DNA of 45,472 nucleotides from JASMHC01 sp964476515 (GTDB taxonomy: Bacteria > Pseudomonadota > Alphaproteobacteria > Rhodobacterales > Rhodobacteraceae), in the NCBI GenBank assembly GCA_964476515.1, contig CAYZAY010000009.1, positions 1 through 45,472 on the forward strand, read 5' to 3'. The notes under the pieces were generated by a model. The model was not told the origin of the DNA, searched no databases, and worked only from the letters and a program-made list of their open reading frames with translations. Shown here piece after piece: positions 18,040 to 25,032 of this stretch (the stretch's first letter is position 1; the number at the start of each line of letters is the position of its first letter). The position numbers and the translations under genes are program-made.

Positions 18040-19383
18040 GTGAGCACCGGCCTCTTACACAAGCTCGATACCAAGCTAGAACGCATCCTGCCTGACCGCA
18101 GGCTGTTTCTGCGTTCCGACGAGGAAACGCGCTTTTTGCGCCTTGCCCCGACAACCCAGCTTTTTGCGATTTTCCTGATGTGCCTGCTGGTCGCTTGGTC
18201 GACGATCTCGACCGCGATTCTGATCATGGATTCGATTGGATCAGGCAATTTTCGGGCACAGGCCCAACGTGACCAACGCACCTATGAAACCCGCCTGAAC
18301 GCAATGGCTGACGAACGCGAGGCCCATGCCGCCGCCGCACTCGCCGCGCAGGAACGCTTCAATTCAGCCCTGTCACAGATCTCGATCATGCAAAGCCAGC
18401 TTCTGGCGTCCGAAGATCGTTTGCGCGAACTGGAAAAAGGCATCGACGTTATCCAAAGCACGCTGCGTACCACCGTCAAAGAACGTGACGATGCACGCGA
18501 ACTTGCAGCCGAGCTTCAAGCCAGTTTCGAAGGTGAAAGCACCGCCTCTCGCCCAGCCGCCGCGCGCGCTGCAGAAGTTGAAGCCACCTTGGAAAAGATG
18601 ACCGAAGCCTTGGAAATGGCATCCGCTGAGCGCGATCAAGTGATGGCAGACAGCGCCGAAGCCGTTGCCCATGCCGAAGACATCATCCACGACATGCGGC
18701 TTTTGGACGAACAGAACGAACGCATCTTCCGCCAGTTGGAAGAAGCCATGACGATTTCAGTCGATCCGCTAAGCAAGATGTTTGAAAACGCCGGTCTTGA
18801 TACCGAGCGCCTGATCAACCAGATCAAACGCGGCTACGATGGCAGCGGCGGGCCTTGGGAACCGATCAGCTTCTCGACCAAGGAAACCATTGAAGAAACG
18901 TCCAACTTCGACCGCGCCAATGACCTGCTTGAACAAATGGCAGCGCTGAACATCTATCGCATGGCAGCCGAAGGCGTTCCCTTTGCCAATCCGTTGAAAT
19001 CTGCCTACCGTTTCACTTCCAGTTTCGGCTACCGCCGCGACCCCAAGACTGGCGGCCGTCGCATGCATAACGGCGTTGATTTTGCGGCTGGCAAGGGCAC
19101 AGACATCTTCGCCCCTGCAGATGGTGTCGTCACATATGCGGGCTGGCAGTCCGGCTATGGCAACTACATAAAAATCAAACACGAGTTCGGTCTAGAAACC
19201 CGATATGGCCACCTCTCGCGCATTCGGGTCAAGAAAGGCCAAAGAGTCTCGCGCGGGCAACAAATTGGTGATATGGGGAATACTGGACGATCAACAGGCA
19301 CGCACCTTCACTACGAAGTGCGGGTCAACGACAAACCCGTAAATCCGATGAACTTTATCGAGGCCGCTTACAATGTTTTCTAA
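18040..19383 (+). CDS. Membrane-anchored M23 (LytM) peptidoglycan endopeptidase with coiled coil
   Basis: A 447-residue protein: short cytoplasmic N-terminus, one transmembrane helix at about 45-70, a long Ala/Glu/Arg-rich coiled coil (about 85-250), then an M23 domain (about 325-440). Zinc ligands His343 and Asp347 (HNGVDF) and His424, and catalytic His391 (YGHLS) and His422 (HLHYEV), are all present, so it should be an active endopeptidase cutting peptidoglycan cross-bridges. The start is GTG 18040, with GGGAGA 4-9 nt upstream. Its end overlaps the bactofilin gene by 11 bp. This pair is a known bacterial shape-control module in which the bactofilin places the hydrolase. Confidence 0.92.
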   Translation: MSTGLLHKLDTKLERILPDRRLFLRSDEETRFLRLAPTTQLFAIFLMCLLVAWSTISTAILIMDSIGSGNFRAQAQRDQRTYETRLNAMADEREAHAAAALAAQERFNSALSQISIMQSQLLASEDRLRELEKGIDVIQSTLRTTVKERDDARELAAELQASFEGESTASRPAAARAAEVEATLEKMTEALEMASAERDQVMADSAEAVAHAEDIIHDMRLLDEQNERIFRQLEEAMTISVDPLSKMFENAGLDTERLINQIKRGYDGSGGPWEPISFSTKETIEETSNFDRANDLLEQMAALNIYRMAAEGVPFANPLKSAYRFTSSFGYRRDPKTGGRRMHNGVDFAAGKGTDIFAPADGVVTYAGWQSGYGNYIKIKHEFGLETRYGHLSRIRVKKGQRVSRGQQIGDMGNTGRSTGTHLHYEVRVNDKPVNPMNFIEAAYNVF

Positions 19384-19852
19384 AAGCAAAATCAACGAAC
19401 CCGCAGAGTCGGGCGACAAATCAGCAACCCCTGCGCCAGCCGCAAAAGCTGATACCAAGCCAGCAGCGCCAGCACCCGCAGCGCCAAAGCCAAAACCTTC
19501 TCCATCTATCCTGTCTTCCGATTTGCACGTTTCGGGCAACATGAAGACAACCGGTGATATTCAGGTTGAAGGCACCGTCGAAGGCGACATCCGCGCCCAT
19601 CTTCTGACCATCGGCGAAAGCGCAACGATCAAAGGCGAAGTGATCGCTGATGACGTTGTCATCAACGGCCGTATCGTAGGTCGTGTGCGTGGCCTTAAAG
19701 TTCGCCTGACATCAACCGCCCGCGTCGAAGGCGACATCATCCACAAAACAATCGCCATCGAAAGCGGTGCACACTTTGAAGGCTCGGTTCAGCGCGCAGA
19801 TGATCCGCTGTCGACAAGCAGCTCAAAGAAGCCAGCCGTCGAAGGCAAATAA
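19373..19852 (+). CDS. Bactofilin (polymer-forming cytoskeletal protein)
   Basis: A 159-residue protein: about 45 residues of Pro/Ala/Lys-rich disordered N-terminus, then a bactofilin (DUF583) beta-helix core of regular Gly- and Val/Ile-rich turns (SDLHVSGNMKTTGDIQVEG, VINGRIVGRVRGLKV), and a short charged tail. Bactofilins polymerise without nucleotide on the membrane and recruit wall enzymes. Translation starts within the last codons of the M23 peptidase gene (11-bp overlap), so the two products are made together. A terminator follows. Confidence 0.93.
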   Translation: MFSKSKINEPAESGDKSATPAPAAKADTKPAAPAPAAPKPKPSPSILSSDLHVSGNMKTTGDIQVEGTVEGDIRAHLLTIGESATIKGEVIADDVVINGRIVGRVRGLKVRLTSTARVEGDIIHKTIAIESGAHFEGSVQRADDPLSTSSSKKPAVEGK

Positions 19853-19874
19853 GCCAATAAGTTTAGAATTCATG

Positions 19875-19903
19875 AAAGGCGCCTCGTCTCGGGGCGCCTT
19901 TTT
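19875..19903 (+). terminator. Rho-independent terminator after bactofilin
   Basis: AAAGGCGCC and GGCGCCTTT pair perfectly over 9 bp around a 9-nt loop and the right arm ends in a run of five T. It is 22 bp past the bactofilin stop and abuts the convergent DUF2189 gene, where the A-rich left arm could also serve the minus strand. Confidence 0.9.
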
Positions 19904-20680
19904 CTATTCGCCTTTCACAATCGACTGATCGTAGATATGCCAGCTGGCGTGCCCCAGCAATGGCATGGTCATGAACAACGCAATAAACGCCGGCACCATT
20001 CCGATCGTCAGCAGAAAGATCACAACCCCGGCCCAGAACGCAGTCACCACCGGATTTTCCAGCACAGTCTTAAAGCTGACAATCATCGCCGTAACGAAAT
20101 CAACTTCGCGGTCCAACAACATCGGAATCCCGAACACTGAAATTGCAAAGCTGATAAAGGCAAACACCGCCCCAATCCCTGTGCCAAAGGCCAACATGCT
20201 GATGCCTTCGTTGGTCAGGAATACCGACAGAGACGACGATACGTTCGTCATCGCTGAAAGCCCTAGGAACAGCGCAAAAATCATATGCCCAAGGAAAAAC
20301 CAGAACATAACGATCATGATGATGACCGCACTCAACCACGGCAACTGTCCGGTTCTTTGACTGGTCACCACACTTAGGATGTCCTTGCGCCCCATCGGCA
20401 AGCCGTTTTCACGCCGTCGGCTAACTTCGTAAAACCCGACAGATGCGAACGGCCCCAACAGCGGAAATCCGACCGCGGCGAAGACAAGCCAATAGCTCTC
20501 GCCGGTGGTCCAAGTGATATAGGTAAAGACCAAACCACCCAGCACATAGGGCAGCGTAAACAAAAACCCATAGCCTTTGGCCGCGAACATATCTTCAAGC
20601 CCTAAGTTCAGGGCCTTTTTGACGGTTCCAAATGTGATATTCTTGAATTTCGGCGCGCCTGGTAGCTTTTCTGCTGTCAT
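19904..20680 (-). CDS. DUF2189 integral membrane protein
   Basis: A 258-residue inner-membrane protein with about six hydrophobic helices, among them VFAAVGFPLLGPFASVGFYE and AVIIMIVMFWFFLGHMIFAL. The repeated short motifs GPFASVGFYEVSRRRE and LGHASWHIYD are typical of DUF2189. Function unknown. I start at ATG 20680 (MTAEKLPGAPKF), which has GGAAGGA at good spacing; the frame extends a further 31 codons upstream but these look non-coding. Confidence 0.85.
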   Translation of the reverse strand: MTAEKLPGAPKFKNITFGTVKKALNLGLEDMFAAKGYGFLFTLPYVLGGLVFTYITWTTGESYWLVFAAVGFPLLGPFASVGFYEVSRRRENGLPMGRKDILSVVTSQRTGQLPWLSAVIIMIVMFWFFLGHMIFALFLGLSAMTNVSSSLSVFLTNEGISMLAFGTGIGAVFAFISFAISVFGIPMLLDREVDFVTAMIVSFKTVLENPVVTAFWAGVVIFLLTIGMVPAFIALFMTMPLLGHASWHIYDQSIVKGE

Positions 20681-20736
20681 CTTGATCCTTCCGTGTCTTG
20701 GGATGGGACAAGGAAAACCGCGCGAAATCAAATGTA

Positions 20737-22116
20737 TTATTGATGTATCTTTGGCGGCTGTGCATTTGGCCAATCGGTTGCTTCATGCCAAGCCTGCCCG
20801 ATTTCAAGAACTTTGCGATCTTCGCCGTAGCGACCAATGATCTGCATCCCCATTGGCAACCCGTTTTCACCAAACCCAACCGGCACGCTAAGGCTTGGCA
20901 AGCCGATCAAACTGGCGGCCAGAACGACCTCCATCCAACGATGATAGGTATCCATTTGAACGCCTGCGATCTCGGTTGGATGGGCAAGATGCTGCGGGAA
21001 AGGCCACACTTGCGCCGATGGAATAATCAGCGCGTCATAGGTATCAAACAGCTCGGCAGTTCGCTGGAACCACTTGGACCGAATGAGCGATGCTTTCTGG
21101 ATGTCCATCGCCGACAAAGATCGACCCATTTCAATTTCCCAGCGTGCGTCGTCTTTGACCAGATCACGGGTCTTGGGGTCATCAAGCAATTCCCCATAGC
21201 CGACAGCTATTCCAAAGGCCCGAAGATGCAGCCACGACTGCCAGATCGCATCGCGCGAAAACAGAGGTTCTAGCGCCTCAACCTTTGCACCCAAATTGCT
21301 CAGCTTGCCCAAGGCCTGTTCGCACAAGCCCAGAATGCCGTCTTCAAACGGTAATTCGCCACCCCAGTCACCCAACCAGCCGATGCGCTTACCGGCCATA
21401 TCAGCCGCCATAAGCCCATCCAGATCGGGCTTTGGAAGTTGATGAGGAAACCTTGCGTCTGGCCCTGCCTGAACATCCAGCAGTAGCGCGATATCTTTCA
21501 CGCTTCTGGCCATCGGCCCCAGCGTTACGATTTTGTGTAAAAACACGTCGTTCTGGGGCTTGGCCGGGATCAACCCAACCGAAGGGCGAAACCCGTACAC
21601 ATTGTTCCACGCCACCGGATTGCGCAGGCTTCCCATCATGTCCGAGCCATCCGAGATTGTTTGCATCCCCATAGCCAGTGCCACCGCAGCACCACCGGAC
21701 GAGCCTCCACAAGAGCGATCCTGATCGTAGGGATTGCTTGTCGTGCCGTAGACCAAGTTAAAGGTGTGTGACCCTAGCCCCAGCTCTGGAACGTTTGTCT
21801 TGCCAGTGAAAATCGCGCCAGCTTTTCGCAGCCGAGACACCATCAGGCCGTCACTTTTCACTGGAGCTTCCGGAAAAGCCCGTGACCCACCGCGCGTGGG
21901 TAAGCCGGCGACGTCCTCGAAATCCTTGATAGCTATTGGCAACCCATGAAGCGGCCCGCGCTGACCAACAGGAACCCGATCCGCCGCCGCGGCTTCGGCC
22001 ATCAACGCATCGCGATCCCTAAGCGCCACAATCGCCACCAGATCAGGATTAACCGCTTCAATCCGGTCAAGCGTAGCCGCCATCAATTCAACCGCCGACA
22101 GTTTTCCAGCCGCCAT
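20737..22116 (-). CDS. Amidase-signature family hydrolase, N-terminus probably disturbed
   Basis: A 459-residue amidase-signature enzyme with a Ser-cisSer-Lys triad: Lys64 in AIKDF, GGSSGG (137-142), and nucleophile Ser163 in MMGSLRNPV. It hydrolyses an unknown amide; GatA is unlikely given the sequence and the absence of gatC/gatB. The first in-frame start is ATG 22116 (MAAGKLSAVE), which leaves out the helix that usually precedes KLSAVEL. The codons just upstream in this frame read DYLLFRPAYELVAD, plausible amidase sequence, but no start codon opens them. An ATG at 22160 would do so if one base were added, so a single-base deletion or sequence error is suspected. Confidence 0.85.
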   Translation of the reverse strand: MAAGKLSAVELMAATLDRIEAVNPDLVAIVALRDRDALMAEAAAADRVPVGQRGPLHGLPIAIKDFEDVAGLPTRGGSRAFPEAPVKSDGLMVSRLRKAGAIFTGKTNVPELGLGSHTFNLVYGTTSNPYDQDRSCGGSSGGAAVALAMGMQTISDGSDMMGSLRNPVAWNNVYGFRPSVGLIPAKPQNDVFLHKIVTLGPMARSVKDIALLLDVQAGPDARFPHQLPKPDLDGLMAADMAGKRIGWLGDWGGELPFEDGILGLCEQALGKLSNLGAKVEALEPLFSRDAIWQSWLHLRAFGIAVGYGELLDDPKTRDLVKDDARWEIEMGRSLSAMDIQKASLIRSKWFQRTAELFDTYDALIIPSAQVWPFPQHLAHPTEIAGVQMDTYHRWMEVVLAASLIGLPSLSVPVGFGENGLPMGMQIIGRYGEDRKVLEIGQAWHEATDWPNAQPPKIHQ

Positions 22117-22169
22117 ATCAGCAACAAGCTCGTATGCGGGTCGGAATAACAGGTAGTCATTGTGATATC

Positions 22170-23294
22170 CTAGTCTGCTTGCGCCTCGGCGCGGCTTTTT
22201 CCGGCGACATCCATGGCTAGTGTCGCAGCCATGAAGCCATCAAGATCACCGTCCAAAACACCCTTAGTGTCAGACGTTTCAAAGTTGGTCCGCAGGTCTT
22301 TTACCATCTGGTAAGGTTGTAGCACGTACGACCGGATTTGGTTGCCCCAACCCGCGTCACCTTTGTTTTCATGTGCTTCGTTGATCGCCGCATTCCGGCG
22401 GTCCAACTCCATCTGATAAAGACGCGATTTCAGCGCCTTCATAGCAATATCGCGGTTCTGGTGTTGTGACTTCACAGAGCTGGTTGTCACAATTCCAGTT
22501 GGAATATGGGTGATCCGCACTGCCGAGTCAGTCGTGTTGACGTGCTGCCCACCAGCGCCCGAGGATCGATATGTATCAACCCGAATATCAGACGGATTCA
22601 CCTCAATCTCGATATTGTCGTCAACAACCGGATAAACCCACACAGACGAAAACGACGTATGGCGTTTCGCAGCCGAGTCAAACGGAGAAATTCGCACCAG
22701 CCGATGCACGCCGCTTTCTGACTTCAACCAGCCATAAGCATTGTGGCCGCTGATCTTGTACGCCGCCGATTTGATACCCGCTTCTTCGCCAGCTGTTTCA
22801 GACTGAAGCTCAACCTTGTAGCCCTTCTTTTCTGCCCAGCGGATATACATCCGCGCCAAAATAGAGGCCCAATCGCAGCTTTCCGTGCCACCCGCGCCCG
22901 AGTTGATCTCAAGGAAGGTATCATTGCTGTCAGCTTCACCATCCAAAAGCGCCTCAAGCTCTTTCTCAGCAGCCTTTTCTGTAAGCGCGAGGATCGCGTT
23001 TTCAGCATCTGCAACGACTTCTTCGTCTTCTTCCATCTCACCGAGTTCGATCATCTCGATGTTGTCCGAAAGGTCCTGAGCAATCGTGTCATGGGTCGCT
23101 TTTGCATCCACAAGATTCTGCCGCTCGCGCATCAGTTTTTGCGCATTGTCCGGATTATCCCAAAGGGTTGGATCCTCAACACGCGCGTTGAATTCCTCAA
23201 GCCGGTGCTGGACGGTTTCCCAATCCATTCTCTGCTTAAGCAACTCTAGGGATTTCTCGATCTGAGTAACCGCGTTCTGAACGTCTGCGCGCAT
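22170..23294 (-). CDS. prfB: Peptide chain release factor 2
   Basis: RF2 ends translation at UGA and UAA. The 374-residue product has the GGQ motif at 248-250 (SGAGGQHVNTTDSAV) for peptidyl-tRNA hydrolysis and the stop-reading tripeptide SPF at 203-205 (VRISPFDS). The gene is one uninterrupted frame from ATG 23294 (MRADVQNAV), so the programmed +1 frameshift that controls prfB in many bacteria is absent. The frame runs 25 codons farther upstream to 23369, but that extension is not RF2-like. Confidence 0.96.
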   Translation of the reverse strand: MRADVQNAVTQIEKSLELLKQRMDWETVQHRLEEFNARVEDPTLWDNPDNAQKLMRERQNLVDAKATHDTIAQDLSDNIEMIELGEMEEDEEVVADAENAILALTEKAAEKELEALLDGEADSNDTFLEINSGAGGTESCDWASILARMYIRWAEKKGYKVELQSETAGEEAGIKSAAYKISGHNAYGWLKSESGVHRLVRISPFDSAAKRHTSFSSVWVYPVVDDNIEIEVNPSDIRVDTYRSSGAGGQHVNTTDSAVRITHIPTGIVTTSSVKSQHQNRDIAMKALKSRLYQMELDRRNAAINEAHENKGDAGWGNQIRSYVLQPYQMVKDLRTNFETSDTKGVLDGDLDGFMAATLAMDVAGKSRAEAQAD

Positions 23295-23372
23295 GGTCTG
23301 CCTGCCTTGTGGTTTGTCTTGCGTGATAAACCAGCGCGGATTGAGGGGCAAGCAAGTGGTCCCAGCCAACGC

Positions 23373-23393
23373 TGGTTAAACACGGATTAACCA
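23373..23393 (+). promoter_or_regulatory. Operator-like palindrome before the HTH locus
   Basis: TGGTTAA-N7-TTAACCA, a perfect 21-bp palindrome, ends 32 bp before the first ORF of the locus. A second inverted repeat, AACCAGCG (23329-23336) and CGCTGGTT (23370-23377), overlaps its left arm. Size and place suit autoregulation by the HTH protein encoded downstream, or regulation of the divergent prfB. Confidence 0.5.
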
Positions 23394-23425
23394 ATGTTAC
23401 GCCTTTTTGAGATCACAGAAGGGAA

Positions 23426-23791
23426 ATGATTGTAAATGATACGCCATTGACGTATATTATTTCGGAAGATGTAACCCTCTACGTCGACGAGGACAGCGAA
23501 GGTGATTTGCTTTTCATCGATGTAACGATTGGCGCTATAACGCTAACCGCATTTGCGAACGTGACCATAGGTGACAGCACCATTCACGCGGATGGCTTTC
23601 ACATCCAGTCTAACGACATAGAGGCAAACACTCTCGGACCTGCAAAGCTAAGGCAGATCGCCCAAGCGATAATGGAGAAGCTCGATTATGACTGGATCAT
23701 CATTACGGGAAGCGCTCGGACCACAGGTGCAAATCCGTCCCGTAGCCCGAAACCTGTCCGGCTCCAAAGAAAACGTGGTGCTTCGCTTTAA
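23426..23791 (+). CDS. Uncharacterised small protein, first gene of HTH locus
   Basis: A 121-residue protein I do not recognise. The first two thirds are acidic and rich in beta-branched residues (ISEDVTLYVDEDSEGDLLFI, then TIGAITLTAFANVTIGDS), suggesting a beta-sheet domain; the rest has a helix (LGPAKLRQIAQAIMEKLD) and a basic tail with RTTGANPSR and PVRLQRKR. The Shine-Dalgarno-like AAGGG is only 2 nt from the ATG. Its 3' end overlaps the HTH gene by up to 104 bp, and that gene's Shine-Dalgarno lies inside this one, so expression is coupled. The basic tail next to an HTH partner is compatible with a toxin-antitoxin type pair, but nothing in the sequence proves it. Confidence 0.65.
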   Translation: MIVNDTPLTYIISEDVTLYVDEDSEGDLLFIDVTIGAITLTAFANVTIGDSTIHADGFHIQSNDIEANTLGPAKLRQIAQAIMEKLDYDWIIITGSARTTGANPSRSPKPVRLQRKRGASL

Positions 23792-24200
23792 CGGCGACTG
23801 GAACGATTTCAAAAGCATTTCGGCGATTATGCTTCTGGCCAAGTATGGCCTAAACCTGAAAAAGGCCAAACGGGCAGTCGAAGATGCGATGGATCACGGC
23901 CCCGTCCCGCTGATCCTGCCTCTGGTCGATGACAAAACTGCAATGGTCGCCGAAATGTCCGGCTTTGGCTTTACGCTTCAGATCACCACGCCGCCCAAAA
24001 GCATCGATATCAAAGCCATCCGAGAGAACCTGAACCTCACCCAAGAACAATTCTCGGTCCTCTACGGCATCGAGTTGCGCACGTTACAAGGCTATGAAAG
24101 CGGCGCTCGGAAACCCGACCGCACGACGTTGAACTACCTGCGCATGATCAAATGCGAGCCGGAAACCATGAAACGCGTCGCACTCGCGGCGGCGGGTTAA
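23688..24200 (+). CDS. HTH regulator with an N-terminal ribosomal L7/L12-like domain
   Basis: A 170-residue protein. Its C-terminal part (about 105-165) is an XRE/MqsA-type HTH: LTQEQFSVLYGI, then LQGYESGARKPD, and LNYLRMI. The middle part (SISAIMLLAKYGLNLKKAKRA to FTLQI) follows the pattern of the ribosomal L7/L12 C-terminal fold, including the LxLKxAKxxVE helix; this is by-eye pattern matching. ATG 23688 has GGAGAAG 7 nt upstream. Tandem GTG codons at 23775 and 23778 would give about 141 residues starting just before VLRFNGDWND and a much smaller overlap with the preceding gene; they lack a Shine-Dalgarno. A perfect palindrome upstream of the locus may be its operator. Confidence 0.7.
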   Translation: MTGSSLREALGPQVQIRPVARNLSGSKENVVLRFNGDWNDFKSISAIMLLAKYGLNLKKAKRAVEDAMDHGPVPLILPLVDDKTAMVAEMSGFGFTLQITTPPKSIDIKAIRENLNLTQEQFSVLYGIELRTLQGYESGARKPDRTTLNYLRMIKCEPETMKRVALAAAG

Positions 24201-24202
24201 CA

Positions 24203-25032
24203 GTGAAAATTCACCCCAATCTTCAAAGCCACTTAGATGCCTTCCAGCTAGCCAACCCAAAGGAAATGGCCCAGACGGCATTGGCATCGGTTTACGAGGT
24301 CGAGCGAACCAACGGCACCCACGCCGCACTCAAATGCTGGCACAATCCACTTAGCGAACAGTCCGGGGTCGATTACCTAGCAGACCTAAACGGTCAAGGT
24401 GCCGTCCGGATAATGGACCGGCGCGAAGGCGCAATCGTGATGGAGCTGTTAGAGGGGCTAAGCCTCGGATCACTCGTCCGCGCTGGTGACGATAAACAAG
24501 CACTCAAATTCTGGCGGACGTCGCGCAATCACTTCAACAGAACTCCAACCCGAATACGCCTCAGCTTAAACCGCTTGAACGGTGGTTTCGCGCTTTGTTC
24601 GAAACAGGATATTCACCCGATTGAGATCCGAACCTCCGCGATAATGTGAACACCTGCAAAGCGATTACACGGGATCTATTGGACAGCTCTACCCAATCAG
24701 TGTCCCTTCACGGCGATTTGCATCACGACAATTTTCTGATGCACCGAGGAAAGTGGGTGGCAATTGATGCCAAGGGTCTATGCGGCGATCCAGCATTCGA
24801 ACTGGCAAACGCCATGCGAAATCCAAAAGGTTTCGAACAACAGATGAGAGACCCGCAGATCATCCAACAGCGCGTCAGAGTCTTTGCAGAAAGCCTAGAT
24901 ATTTCCCACAAAAGAATGCTTTCGTGGGCAGCGGTAAAAATCGCCCTATCAATATCTTGGCGCGGAAAGGGAACAATTACAGCCGATCCGGATAGCGACC
25001 TACTGAATACATTTCTAACGATGGCCGGTTAA
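24203..25032 (+). pseudogene. Broken aminoglycoside/hydroxyurea-type antibiotic kinase (APH family)
   Basis: The locus resembles small-molecule kinases of the streptomycin 6-kinase/hydroxyurea kinase family (PF04655). Starting at GTG 24203, 2 bp after the HTH gene, the N-terminal half includes AALKCW (ATP-site Lys) and IVMELLEGLSLGSLV. The frame then breaks near 24505-24508, where CAAATTC would need one more A; the shifted frame continues as ILADVAQSLQQ and LERWFRALFETGYSPD, and meets an in-frame TGA at 24622-24624. After it come DLLDSSTQSVSLHG, the catalytic loop HGDLHHDNFL and IDAKGLCGDPAFELANAMR, to the stop at 25032. Two lesions make a sequencing slip alone less likely, so a decayed gene is the best reading. 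Confidence 0.75.

Noticed and set aside
22170..23369. Programmed frameshift in prfB
   Set aside because: The RF2 frame is continuous from ATG 23294; no in-frame TGA or slippery CTT-TGA is seen near codon 25.
23426..24200. The two overlapping ORFs as one frameshifted gene
   Set aside because: The second ORF has its own well-spaced GGAGAAG and ATG, and the first ends with a plausible basic tail; no single-base change gives an obviously better joint protein.
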